From NCBI GenBank assembly GCA_015499995.1, contig JADNRV010000086.1, positions 1 through 64,000 of the forward strand: a stretch of DNA of 64,000 bases, read 5' to 3'. Of the stretch, positions 27,201 to 38,249 are shown piece by piece (position 1 is the first letter of the stretch; each line of letters starts with the position of its first letter). The notes beneath the pieces are model-generated. The model was not told the DNA's origin and did not search any database. It was given only the letters and a program-made list of their open reading frames with translations. A program made the position numbers and the translations under genes. The stretch comes from Flammula alnicola (lineage: Eukaryota > Basidiomycota > Agaricomycetes > Agaricales > Strophariaceae).

Positions 27201-28995
27201 TGCTTCGACACAATTGACCAAACGAAATTGTTGCAAATTCTGCGACAGCTAATATCAGAGGTGGCATATTTTGCGCCTTTAATGTCAATCATTCTCACTA
27301 ACTACTCATAGGATGTCTATATGATGCAGAAATATGGGCAGGTCAATATGTCTCTCGGTAAAATCAAACGAACTTATGTTAAGAAGGCAGTTCCTGAAGG
27401 TTAGCTGGTTTTGGACATGGCGCCACTTTCTAACGATTGTCTCGTAGACGATCACCCTCATTTTCTTCGCTATGCAGCCGACTTGGCAAATGTGCTTCGA
27501 AACACGATCTTTGTTGACCAGGTTCGTCTAACATTACCGTAGGCTTTCTGTCGCATCTCACTGACATCCTGATAGGTCATCTACCCTTTGTCTAAGAAGC
27601 AGGAAGTACTTGCACTTCTGGAGGAACACATCACGGAGAATATTGTAAAGGTATCGCAAAATCTTGATAATTCGATTCGTTAGCTCGTTGGGCTCACTCC
27701 CTATTTTAGATCGGGCAGAGCTATTATCGACAGACCGTCGGCATACCTCAAGGATCTGTCCTCTCCTCGATCCTTTGCTCTTTCTTCTATGGAGACCTCG
27801 AGAAGAAGTTTTCAAAGTTTATGGATGACCCAAAAGTGTACGCACAATCCTCTACATAATTCTCGTGATACTGAGCACCTTCCGTAGGCCCTCTTACGTC
27901 TCATCGACGATTATCTATTCATAACGACTAGTCGAAAATTGGCGGTTGAGTTCCTGGATATAATGAACAAAGGTTATTGATTTCACCGTCTCCTTCGACG
28001 AACCTTTTTGAACTTGATGTTTACTAGGCCACCCAGAATATGGATGCTTCATTTCACGAGACAAGACGCTCACGAATTTTGACTATGACGACCAAATTCT
28101 CAACGTCGTCAATCCTGGCCAACGATGTAAGTCGGATAATTCTTTTCAAGATGCAATTTTACTATTGTGCAACCAGCTTTCCCTTGGTGCGGATATTCCA
28201 TCAACATGCGAGACCTGTCAGTTACCGTTGATTACACACGATACCATGGGAGTAGTCAGTGATTTCTCTAAACCAGTTGTATGGCTCTGAACCTGGATGA
28301 AATAGGCATAAGGAGCACGTTAACTGTGGATAGAGGTCGACGACCAGGCGCAACTTTCAGTTATAAATTACTGCAGTAAGTCAACAGATATGGAATAATA
28401 TTCTATTCTGACACATGAGCATTTAGATTGGCGAAAGCAAAAAGCCATGCCATCTTCTCCGACAGGGAACTGAACACGGAGCATGTCGTCTATCTCAATA
28501 TATACCAGAACTTCCTCTTGACAGCGATGAAGATGCATGAGTACATTCGTGACTGGGGTGTCAACGGAAAGCGATCCGAAATACCGCCTTCCTGCGCAGT
28601 AAGTTCCACATTGTAACCTGCATTGTTTTACTGATCTTTATTTGATAGATGTCATTGAGAGAACTATCATGTACAATTATACGACTGTGCGTGCCCAAGC
28701 GCGGCGGAAAAGAGCCCAGAAAAATGAAGGATCCTCAGAAATTCACAGGGAGGCTGTGGTATGGTATGGTGCTGCGGCCATTTATACATCTCGATCATGC
28801 AATGCTAATCGTAAAATACACAGGCTCGGTAATCATGCATTCCATCACATCTTGAGCCGGAAAGCACACCAGTACAAGCCTTTGCTGATATGGCTCAAAT
28901 TTGAAATGCGGCGCATGAAATCTCGCCTGTATTATCGGCGCTTCAAGAGCCTTGTGAAAGATGCCCAGGCAGTGTTTGCTCAGATTGCTAGCTAA
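24222..28995 (+). CDS. TERT: Telomerase reverse transcriptase, catalytic subunit
   Basis: About twenty short introns split this gene. It starts MSSDLLPQVASVILKKYYPC. The N-terminal half contains a nuclear-signal-like RPKKRRKLDG, the RNA-binding part with KYIFARQYGLNTPF (CP-like motif) and FVEFACSHVE. The reverse transcriptase domain follows in order: motif 1/2 FVRLLPKDTGVRPIVNLRR, motif A FVKVDVQACFDTI, motif B' QTVGIPQGSVLSSILCS and motif C LLRLIDDYLFIT. The three catalytic aspartates (one in A, two in C) are present. A C-terminal extension follows (from about 28430) and ends RFKSLVKDAQAVFAQIAS. The enzyme adds telomeric repeats using an RNA template in the nucleus. Start choice: first ATG in frame with the conserved N-terminus. 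Order of motifs and frame continuity across introns suggest a functional gene. Exact exon ends need transcript data. Confidence 0.95.
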
Positions 28996-29239
28996 GTAGC
29001 TGAGTAACTACAGCTGTAGACCGAGGACATGTAACCGGTAGGAAGAAGCAAATAAGATCGTGATTAGATATATTTGTCAGGTTTTCGAGGAGATGATTCG
29101 AAGCACGTGGAGGCTTCCGGCATGACGATGACCGAGAAACGATGCGTGGGGAACGTTGACGATGTCGGGACCGACTCTGTGGTCGACGACAGCACTGGTT
29201 TGCTGAACCTTTTAACATCTGATACGGAAGATAAGTCAA

Positions 29240-30127
29240 ATGCTACACACGATCACGCCTCTTCATCCCGTGCGATTGCTCAGCAACTTCCGGAATTGCA
29301 TAAGTATTCGGTCAGCCCACAACGGTTTCCGCACGTTCGCTCTTGTTTCTGCACATTCAAATTCTGCTCGTCGCTCCGCATACTATTCAACCATGTCCGA
29401 GTCTGGGTTCTACTCTTTGAAGGCCGAGCTTCCCGGCAGCAAGGTCTACGACTTCGCCGACCTCAAGGGAAAGACGGTGCTGATCGTGAACGTTGCTTCG
29501 AAATGGTGCATGTCATGTTCTGCCATCCCTAACGAAGCACTTGCTGATCCTTCTCTTCTTCACCTTCAGTGGCTTCACACCGCAATACAAAGGTGCTCAA
29601 TGAGCGCTAATGGGCGTACGAGTCGACACATTAACCGATTTCTGCTTAGGTCTCCAAGCTTTGTATGAGAAGTACAAAGATCAAGGTCTTGAGATCCTCG
29701 GATTCCCGTGCAACCAGGTGCGTCCTCCTCACTGCTATGGGCACATCCAAGCTTCAGAACTGACTCTTGCCAACCTCACCCCAGTTCGGCGGCCAAGAGC
29801 CCGAAGACGACAAAGGCATCGCCGAATTCTGCACGCTCAACCATGGCGTCACCTTTCCCCTGATGAAGAAATCCGATGTCAACGGGGACGACACCAACGA
29901 GGTGTACAAATGGCTGAAGAACGAGAAGTCTGGACTGTTGGGGCTTACGCGCATCAAGGTGCGTTTCAAATCTTTCCATACTCGGTGAGATTGTGTACTG
30001 ACAATGATCGGAATGATAGTGGAACTTTGAGAAGTTCCTTGTGGATAAGAACGGCAACGTCGTACACCGATGGGCATCCACCACGACACCCCAGGCTATT
30101 GACGCTGAAGTCGCCAAGGTCCTCTGA
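29240..30127 (+). CDS. Thiol peroxidase of the glutathione peroxidase family (GPx/Hyr1-like)
   Basis: Exons join through clear introns to give [15 protein letters not shown], with the peroxidatic residue being cysteine rather than selenocysteine. Then come [40 protein letters not shown] and [18 protein letters not shown]. The cysteine in FCTLNHG corresponds to the resolving Cys of yeast Orp1/Gpx3, so reduction by thioredoxin is likely (family knowledge). There are two possible starts. 29240 adds a 51-residue Arg/Ser-rich leader with the look of a mitochondrial presequence ([26 protein letters not shown]). 29393 gives the compact cytosolic form beginning [12 protein letters not shown]. Both may be used. 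The gene lies 245 bases downstream of TERT on the same strand. Confidence 0.93.
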
Positions 30128-30409
30128 CTGCGCGCCGATGAAGCCAAGCTGTGATGCGTAAAGCTTATTATGCAGATGAGTCATGAATAGGTTGATGCTT
30201 GTAATTATAAATATGAATCGTGTATGGATAGATACATATCTAACTGATGGAGCTTATGTGGTCTTACTTATGGTATAAATATGAATATGATGGATTCAAA
30301 TCAAATTGACGGAAATCCAGCTACTTAATATGCAAGTACAAGCACAGTATACAAAGAAAATCCTATAGTCCAGATTGATTAAAATACAGGCGTTGTTTCC
30401 TGGCAAACC

Positions 30410-31773
30410 TTAACGGATGAAGGGTATCCAGAATCCGAGGATAGTCAACCACCAGCAGCGGTATAAGGTACCCCATCCCTCTTCCTTCACGATCCTCTGG
30501 AAGCAATCAACAAAGCCCAGATAAGGCTGCTGTTCGGTAGTCAAGCTAATTGTAAATAAAACGAGGATTAGAAGTGTGCACCGCAGTCAAGAAACAAAAG
30601 AAACGACGCACTGAAGATAAGAAGGCGGGGCAATAACAGCAGCATCCGCCGACAACTTCTCCATATCCCTCTCTTCCGCCGGCTCCGCGCGGGGTGGGCC
30701 ATGCACAGGCTGCATAGCCAAACGCGTAACGATCACATCCACAGGCGTAAACAGCAAAACGCACACCGCGAGCAAGGAGAAATGCGCCGCCAGCCTAACC
30801 CAAAACATCCAATTCGGATGATTGATGAAATTGTACCAGTCCTCGCCCGAGGGGACGTCGAACGGCACTCCGAGCCTTTGGAGGTTATATTTGCTCAGAG
30901 GCTGGTAAACGAACATGTCGAAGACGATGCCGAAGAGTAAGGGCATGATAAGCCCTGAGTATTGGAAGAACCGGAATGGGTGTCCACGCTCGTACTCTGT
31001 GAAGATGAGGCGATACATCGCTTTTGGCTCGGCTAGCCTGAATTTGTGAGGGTTCACGATGATCCTTTGATAACAAAAATTGAGCATGGATAGTCAGCTG
31101 ATGTGCTGTGTAAGTTGAGAATGCATGGGAGAGAAAAGTACCTGTAGGTCGCGACTAGATACGGGATATAGACTAGGTTGTAGGGCAGAATGGTGTACTG
31201 GTCGTGGAGGTACGTGACTGGTGCAGGCGATACATAGAAGCGGGCGAACAGGAGACTAAGAAATAGCGCTGGGACTGCAAAGACGGGTCATGAGTAATGG
31301 AAACTTGTCTGGAAACTGGACACGTACAAAATCCTTTAAAGATGCCCTCGAATTGCTACGAAAGAAAGTGAGCCCAGTGAAGAATGAAGACCAGACATAA
31401 ATCCTACCTCAGTTCTCCAAACACTTTTGAACACGCCGAAGAATGTCGGTGGACCGGTAAGAGCAGGAACGGTACTTGCACTAGCATCGTTGACACTACC
31501 AACCACAACATTCTGGTCTGGCAACGAGGTATTCGAATTTATCTTGACATCCAGACCAGCTTCGCGATCTGGCTGAGGACCAGCGTCCTTTTTATCAGAA
31601 CCAGATGCAGTGGATGCTGGGGTTACAGGAGTCACATTGACAGGTAGGATAGGTTGTTGCGAATAGGTCGTCTGAGTCTCAACCTTAGGCCGAGGGTAAT
31701 AAGTCGCTCTGTATCTGACTATTGTCCCGTTCACGGGAATAGGCAGTAGGAGCAGCAAAAATGAAATGATCAT
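30410..31773 (-). CDS. Mitochondrial-carrier-like membrane protein
   Basis: Exons on the minus strand give an N-terminal hydrophobic segment (MIISFLLLLLPIPVNG) followed by TIVRYRATYYPRP, a common fungal carrier-like block. A Ser/Thr-rich loop follows, then FFGVFKSVWRTE, FARFYVSPAPVTYLHDQ and YRLIFTEYERGHP. Further hydrophobic stretches include FRFFQYSGLIMPLLFGIVFD and AHFSLLAVCVLLFTPVDVIV; the latter resembles the PxDxxxTR carrier signature. The C-terminus reads PYLGFVDCFQRIVKEEGW and LTILGFWIPFIR. This looks like a divergent member of the mitochondrial carrier superfamily with three repeats, known in basidiomycetes; the substrate is unknown. The start at 31773 is the only ATG near the hydrophobic segment, but an upstream exon cannot be excluded. 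The gene is convergent with the peroxidase gene (282 bases apart). Confidence 0.75.
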
Positions 31774-32255
31774 CGTAAAATAAAGCAAATAGAATAAGGA
31801 GAGGAAGGGTTCAGACCGAGAAGAGAGACGATAGTGGTAGTGAACGAGAAAAAGAGCAAATCATATTTTGCGACAACCGGGGTGCATGGCCTTGTAACAA
31901 TTCCCGCGGTGCCGGCTTGAGTCTAAGGGTCTTTCATTCGCACGCTCTATTAATCAAGAACACGCGCAGAATTTTCGTCTGGACCATTGAAGCTACAAAG
32001 TTGAAACGTTGAAGCCCTCACTATAGGCCTAAGGCTGCTACTTATAGGCCTCACTTTCAAAATCTCTGGAAGCACTTTCGACAAACACAGGGGGCTTATG
32101 TTGGCTTGTGTTGGCCGCTGTAGGCCCAGCTCCAGCCCAAGTAAACTGGGTGAAATGGTGTCAATGTGTTGACAATTTCTTACTTGGTGCGTCCCTGAGT
32201 CTCCCTTCAAGTTTCCATAGGACATTTCAAGTTGATACAGGTTATAATCACTAGT
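31774..32255. other. Intergenic
   Basis: Upstream region of the carrier gene and 3' flank of the FunK1 gene. It contains two copies of TATAGGCCT about 30 bases apart near 32025-32055. No gene seen. Confidence 0.4.
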
Positions 32256-34480
32256 TTACAAGTTACAAGATGGAGCACACGTTAAGCCCGAAGTAGCGAG
32301 GCCTCGAAATTGGAGTCGCGCCTTCCTTCGGGTCGTCATACCGTGAATGTTTGTAGGTATCGGTTTCGTCCATCTCGAGCGTTTTTCAATCTTAGGCGCC
32401 CTCTTTCGACGCTTCGCTGGGGGCTCCAGCGGTAGCTCTTCGGCCTCCTCTTCAATGACTTCCAACGTGCGTTCGTAGGATTTGAGCTTCCTCTTCTTGC
32501 TTCCTGTCAGCCCATATCCCTCCTTATCGTGGTCGGGTGTCCAGTCTTCTGTATCAGGAAGGGCTTTGCGTGTCTCTTCAAGGATGTCGATCATATCCTG
32601 GTGCTTGATTTCTTCATCTGTCTCCGTGAACATCTTTTTTCGCAATCTCTCGACGCAAGGCTTCAGGTCGTTGAAGTAGGGTGCAAACAAACTCAGGACA
32701 GAGTCGTCGAAGATTTCTTCGTCGGACCTCATATCCTTCCTTTTGCAGCGTCCAACTTTCACGAAGGTTTTGCCAGCGATCCACGTCTTGATATCTGTTC
32801 GCATAATGTCGAAGTTCTGCCTCTCAGCGTTGTTAGGCCCTGCGTAATCCCAGCAGATCCAGAGCAACACATAGAAGAACGACTCCAAGTCATGACGGGG
32901 CTTCTGTTCCTCGCCATCGGGTAGTCCCATTAGCACTTCAAGGGCCATGAACGGCAGTGTTCCCTGAAAGATGAGGTAAGTAGTTATTTCAAAGGCGACG
33001 GATATATTTTCTTACGGCTCGGTGACCAATAGTAGCGGGGTTAGAGACCCGGCCATCTTCCCTCATAACGATCGCACAATCGAGATCAATGAGGATCCCT
33101 TTTCGCATCTGACTACTCTCTCCGGCGTCCGTGCTGTGAGGTTGGATAGAAGACGCGTGTGTATCCCCTTCGTCTGTAGGATTTGGCTGCGCCTCTGGTA
33201 AAGTGGGTCGATACATCATTATGTTGTTCATGCTGATATCTCGATGTAGAATCTTCTTTTCTTCTACCAGTCGCCGATGGGCTGTTTAAAGGTGAGATAG
33301 CTAGACGAACACGACAGTAACTCAGCTCACCTTCAATCGCATCGATCAGCACCGAAACCAGTTCTTTCTTCGTCGAGAAATAAGGCAATCCCTCGGCGAG
33401 CGGAGTGCTGACTATCCGGCGATGGGCTTGAATCACCAGATCCGCGTGCAAATCTCTGTCGTGGTAATTCTCAGCGTCAATCACTTCCCGGATATTGGCC
33501 GTCGTATCATCTCTGTCATTAACCTGCACAATCTCCTCTGCAACTATATGTGCAATCCCCTCTACGTCACCAGCCATTTTCATTATTTCTGGTTCGGTAA
33601 GTTCTTTGAAAACATTGGCCCAGGTGTCCTTGATGACATAGTCGGTGCCATCGAAGCGAGCATGCCAGCAAACGGTGCCCCTACCCCGGATATTGTCGCT
33701 AATAAACAAAGTCTTGATGATCTCGTATTCCTTGTCGGCGACAGTCACGAATCTCTTTCCTCCCAGTCCATGTCTGATGGTGGGATCGAAGCCGATGGCA
33801 GAGGGATCGGAGAGAGTCAAACCAGCAAGGAGGCGAATCAGCATCTTCGGCTCTTTTTGAAAGTCAAACTTGACGGAACCAACGACTCCAGCGCGATCGA
33901 AGACGTAGACGCGAACTTCGGTTTGACAAAAAGAGACTCCGATATGAAATCGGCGTTCGTCCTGAGACGAGAAGACCATACAGGCACCGTTGGTAAGTTG
34001 GTTCTCATTATGTTGTTGGTGCTTAATTTCGATGTTGGACGTGAGTTCTGCGGTCACCTTAATGGTGGTCCATGAAGGGGTCTCCCCCACTTCAATGAGG
34101 ATGAGGTCGGGCTTTCGTGCGGCGGATGGCCCACCGGGCAATGGCTTGGTACTCGTGCTCATGTCCCAGCGTCGTCGCTTGGAAGGTACCTTTGCATTCG
34201 AATTCTTTTTGGAAATTTCATGGATCGCAGTACCGATGGCGTTGAGGAATACCGCCAGATTAGTCTCCACGTAGCCATCTTGGGAAGGGTCAGTTAGGTC
34301 CGGGCACCCCGCCCAGGTTTCGCGTTTGGGGTTCCAATAAAAGCTTCTTTCATTCACAAGCTGTTCCGCCAGCTCGTCAACGGCAAGAGGGAGAACGCTA
34401 TCTGGGAACAAATGCTCGATTAATCGAGGTACGTTGAACAGTTGACTCTCGTGTAATTCCTCCTTAAGCGCTGGATCCAT
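32256..34480 (-). CDS. FunK1-type protein kinase
   Basis: The three exons are 33331-34480, 33016-33281 and 32256-32963, with clean GT...AG introns. The N-terminal 400 residues are the FunK1-specific region (MDPALKEELHESQLFNVPRL, DERRFHIGVSFCQTEVRVYV, GTVCWHARFDGTDYVIKDTW). The kinase core has the catalytic loop KILHRDISMNNIMMY and LIDLDCAIVMRE, where DLD replaces the canonical DFG, as is usual in FunK1. An activation/APE-like part follows (GTLPFMALEVLMG). The tail holds basic runs (SKKRKLKSYER, PPAKRRKRAP) that look like nuclear signals. Family role is unclear, possibly development and multicellularity in mushrooms. Compared with the copy at 1-1011, a deletion near 34620 removes the upstream ATG and the frame before 34480 differs. 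Translation must therefore start at the internal ATG at 34480, shortening the N-terminus by about 50 residues. Confidence 0.88.
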
Positions 34481-35677
34481 GCGGACCTGCGTGAGGAGCG
34501 TTTTTGGGTTTGGGTTACTGGTAAGACTTCCACTGTGAGGCGTGAGTTGATTCGGGCTTTGCTCGCTGCTGCGATCGGGTAGGTGTGGCGGGTGCTCCGC
34601 TGTTTGTACTATGAGTGGAAGGATTTATAGCAGGAAAAATCAGAGTCAGTCAGTCTGCTTACCATCAGGGGAAACAAATAAGCTGATGGGCCACTGTGGC
34701 ACTGTGGCACGGTTTACGATGAAGGCGAATAGGAGCGTGCCACCGTAAAGCCTTGGATATTTAGATTATAATTATCGCACATGTATACTGCTCTCGTGTC
34801 TTCGTGTTCTGGTTCCCTGGTAGTCTGCGGCTATGTCCAACGTTGCAATCATATGCACATATGAATCATCCCTTACAAGATTTTGGAGGTCTTTTCTGCC
34901 AAGCTTAGAGTCAGTGTTACTTGAAGAAAGCCACTCGCAATCTACTACTTCTTTTGCCTGGCCGACGTGACGGTTGGATGGCAGTTACCTTGAATATCGA
35001 CCAATCCATAATTCAGAAAATTTGTTGTGGACAATTGCTTCTCAGTGCTCTTCGTCACCCTTCGTCAGACTCTGGAAGTTGTAAGCACCAAACACGTGCA
35101 CCATACGAGTAAGTAGATGAAGAATCGTGAGGTCTAAATTCAGCGAGCAAATAATATTACGTATCCGCAAGTCTGCGGGGGAGCTCGCTTCGCCATCCGA
35201 ATCGCCCGACACATGCAAATAAGGCCTTTCTGTAGGCCTCTGAATACGAGAGAAAGACCGGAATCCCCCAACTTTTTTGAACATATGTATACAATACATG
35301 AAAAACTATCCAATCCCATAAGCTCAAAGGACGAGGGGCAATAACAATTGAGATATGACGCACGCAACATGGGCTGAAAACGAGCTCATTCTTGCAACCA
35401 GGTTTGGCTTTGTTTGTTCGACGGTTCCACCCCTAGAGAAAGAATGCTCGCTTCGCTCGCAACAATCGTAAAACAGATTGCTCGCTGCAAGTTGCTGCGC
35501 TCGCAATTAATTGAAAACGTGACCACCAGATGTCTCCACCATCATCGATTCATCCAACATCCTCATTGTTTAGGTGCTTTATCACTGCCATCAGCCTTCA
35601 GGAGCGCAGCACAACACGTTGCTGGCGTATCTTATAAAAACCACGTTACCCAAGATTCAACGTGAGATCTCGCTACA
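34481..35677. other. Intergenic; first part duplicated with left end of window
   Basis: 34481-34765 matches bases 860-1165 and is the old N-terminal coding region plus flank of the FunK1 duplicate. The rest is the upstream region of the 35678 gene. A small palindrome-like GCTCGCTTCGCTCGC occurs near 35448. No gene seen. Confidence 0.45.
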
Positions 35678-37234
35678 ATGACACAACATCCAGCAACGCG
35701 CTCGCGCACAAGAACAGCCTTCTCGACGATGGGATTCAATCGCGAAGGCGAGGACTATCTCTCAGGAAGGGAGACGCCAGATAGACAAGAAACCGATGAT
35801 GACGACGACTGGGTAGACTATGAAGAGGAAGAGGTGCCGAGAAGCTCAGAGAAGGCCCCCGCGCGTCCCACCAGTCCTGATAATACTACTTTCCGGACAT
35901 CACCACGCAAACGAGGAACAAGGAAACCAATTTACATTGTAAACGGGTCCAGAAAACAGACTACAACCCAATTCTCCCAGAAACCCGTTCCAAATGAAAA
36001 CTCTGCCCAAATTCGAGAAGCCGTGGTCAAGGGTATATGGGATGGCACAACGTTTGCCAGCCGATATGCGCTTGACGTCTCGAGTACCGCCATTCACATG
36101 CTCCGCTGGCCGATTTCAATGTTTCTCTTCTTCTGGCTTTTGACCTTCATGCTTGGGTACATTTCCAACACACTCCGCCATGCTGTTCAGCCGCTGTGCA
36201 TCATCCCCGGCTTCTCCAGTTCATCAATATGTCGACCTTGGGACTCAAATCCAGTTCCTTCAGGTAATCTAACACCTAAATGGGCCGACTACTCGAAGTT
36301 GGTGGACGTTCAAAGCCAGTCGTTCGAACAACTATTGGAGGGATCGGCTGGAGGATCGGCCTTGTCGCTGGAAGTCAAGAAGGCAGAGATGGCGACGACA
36401 GATCTCGTAGCCCGCATTCGGGTTAGCGATTTGAAGGCCAAAGATACCCTGGCGACATCATTGACTGAGTTTGTTGGAGATGCGAAGAAAACGGGACGGA
36501 GTTTGCAGAAGTTGACTTCAAAAGTAGGCGGGGCAGTTGACAAGTTCGTGTTTCCATTATATCTTTCCGACAACGTTCTTACACTATCTTCTAGCATTAT
36601 GGCCGTGAATGACTACGCTCTTCAGTCTATTGAAAGTGCACGCGCGACAGAACCTTCTGCATGGTCCCTCACTGGCCTCTTGCCCTGGAAATCCCCGAGA
36701 AAAAGCGTGAATGAAGTCGTCACGCAAACGTTTGACGAAGCAATGAACGTCCTTTCGGTCAACATGGAGCGCTTGATTCTCGAAGCCGAGGATAACCTCC
36801 ATAACCTTAACGAACTCGAGGAGCGACTCGCGACCTTGCAGGAAATCCTCGCGCGCGAAGATTCATCCATCTCCTCTGCCAAATCCGACCTCCTCGAAGA
36901 TCTCTGGACCAAATTCGGGGGGAATCGAAAGTCATTGCGCAACTTTGACCACCACCTGACGCTTTTGAAGGGATTGGGCACGTACAGGAAACAAGCCCTT
37001 GTCCATGTCGTTGCTGCTTTGCAGACTTTGCATGCCATGAGCGAAGATATGGAGGACATGCGAGAACGCGTCGCGGCACCCGACCTTATCGGATTGAATG
37101 TTCCTGCTGAAGTGCATATGAAGAGTATTCGGATGGGGTTGGACAGATTGCGGGAAGGGAGAATCAAGGCGAAGAAGCTGCAGGAAGACGCAGTTAGGAG
37201 AGTGATATCGATAGATGGGTCTGAAGACGATTGA
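35678..37234 (+). CDS. Single-exon membrane and coiled-coil protein, function unknown
   Basis: This is an uninterrupted 518-codon frame, unusual among the intron-rich neighbours. Residues 1-110 are hydrophilic, with an acidic patch (DDDDDWVDYEEEEVP) and basic stretches. One strong membrane segment lies near residues 145-165 (WPISMFLFFWLLTFMLGYI). After it comes a mainly helical region with heptad-like sequence (NMERLILEAEDNLHNLNELE, ERLATLQEILARED), ending in a short acidic tail. The ATG at 35678 is the first of the frame; a second, MGFNREGEDYLS, lies 17 codons on. The architecture suggests an ER or nuclear-envelope protein with a coiled-coil lumenal or cytosolic arm, but that is inference. 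I recognise no named family. Confidence 0.85.
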   Translation: MTQHPATRSRTRTAFSTMGFNREGEDYLSGRETPDRQETDDDDDWVDYEEEEVPRSSEKAPARPTSPDNTTFRTSPRKRGTRKPIYIVNGSRKQTTTQFSQKPVPNENSAQIREAVVKGIWDGTTFASRYALDVSSTAIHMLRWPISMFLFFWLLTFMLGYISNTLRHAVQPLCIIPGFSSSSICRPWDSNPVPSGNLTPKWADYSKLVDVQSQSFEQLLEGSAGGSALSLEVKKAEMATTDLVARIRVSDLKAKDTLATSLTEFVGDAKKTGRSLQKLTSKVGGAVDKFVFPLYLSDNVLTLSSSIMAVNDYALQSIESARATEPSAWSLTGLLPWKSPRKSVNEVVTQTFDEAMNVLSVNMERLILEAEDNLHNLNELEERLATLQEILAREDSSISSAKSDLLEDLWTKFGGNRKSLRNFDHHLTLLKGLGTYRKQALVHVVAALQTLHAMSEDMEDMRERVAAPDLIGLNVPAEVHMKSIRMGLDRLREGRIKAKKLQEDAVRRVISIDGSEDD

Positions 37235-37386
37235 TTGTTAGGCTTTCGCTCTGTAGCTTATATGTATTTTTTTCGTTTGTATTTTTATATGGCTATTTCG
37301 CGAGCAAGGGCGTGAATTAGCACCAACACTGTTTTGTTGTAATATATTATAACCACGTACATCTTCCCAAGAACATTATACCTTCC

Positions 37387-37998
37387 TCATGTCGCGTCTG
37401 AGGGCACAGTGGGCACCGGCGCTGGCGGCTGCTCGTTTGGTTTCCGCAAGAGATCATCCAAGAGAGCTGCGACCTTTTGTTTCGCGTCCTCTCTTTCTTC
37501 CTGGACAATCTTGAGTTCTGCGTCTCGACGATGGGCAATTTGAGCTTCATCAGATAGAAGCAGGAGCAGTTTCATAGAGTGCGTTATCGACAGCAAGGAG
37601 TTCGCGGCTCGAATCTACCACCCATCAGATTGGAGAAGTATTGGCAAGAGACGAGATCGGCACCATGGATTCTGCCCGCGACTCGGCTTGGAAGGATTCC
37701 TGCGCGACACGAAATTTATCCTTGTCTGCAATCTGAGCATGCAAGAGGTTAATAGACTGTCTTAGTAAAGAAGATGGTGTGGTGTGCTCACGGATGCTAG
37801 ACTGACGAGGTCAACCATACCATCGACAAGGATTTCGACTTCCATGTCTACCTTCTTATTCCATTCTTCTTCGATCGCGTCGAGGTATTCGGCAGAGTTC
37901 TGGTCCACAAGGGATTGAGAACCAGTTCCTCGTTGTAGAAGATTCGCTGTAGGAAGAGCAGAAGGTCGGGAAACGTCAGTTTGTGGAACCTCTGACAT
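37387..37998 (-). CDS. MED22: Mediator of RNA polymerase II transcription subunit 22
   Basis: Three exons give a protein of about 150 residues. It includes SAEYLDAIEEEWNKKVDMEV, DGMVDLVSLASIADKDKFRV, AQESFQAESRAESM and a helical block RAANSLLSITHSMKLLLLLS. These match the Surf5/Med22 family. The subunit belongs to the Mediator head module and links activators to RNA polymerase II. Length is typical of fungal Med22. The start MSEVPQTDVSRPSA is the first ATG. The gene is convergent with the 35678 gene, only 152 bases between stop codons. Confidence 0.88.
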
Positions 37999-38249
37999 GG
38001 TGTGTGTTAGGCTAGAGCGACGTTGAATTGAACGGCAACCGCGAGAGTTTGTCTATCGTGGTCACGTGCAGCTCCTTTCATCCCCTCTCCGATTCGAATT
38101 CCATATACTTACAATGACAGTAAGTATTCCTTCTGTATCTTCTTTGAAATGTCAGCTGAAATGTGAATGCCACTACTTATATCTGCACTTACGTTTAGTC
38201 ACTCATAACCACTCAGGCTGACAATGCTTCTACGCTTGAAGGAAGTTCG
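37999..38249. promoter_or_regulatory. Upstream region of MED22
   Basis: A 250-base stretch holds the MED22 promoter side and the front of the F-box pseudogene. No specific motif was identified. Confidence 0.3.

Noticed and set aside
29074..29532. 152-codon plus-strand frame ahead of the peroxidase
   Set aside because: A different frame from the peroxidase; it reads through its first exon and intron without matching any protein.
36622..37167. 181-codon frame on the minus strand
   Set aside because: Antisense to the single-exon coiled-coil protein gene, which has coherent composition.
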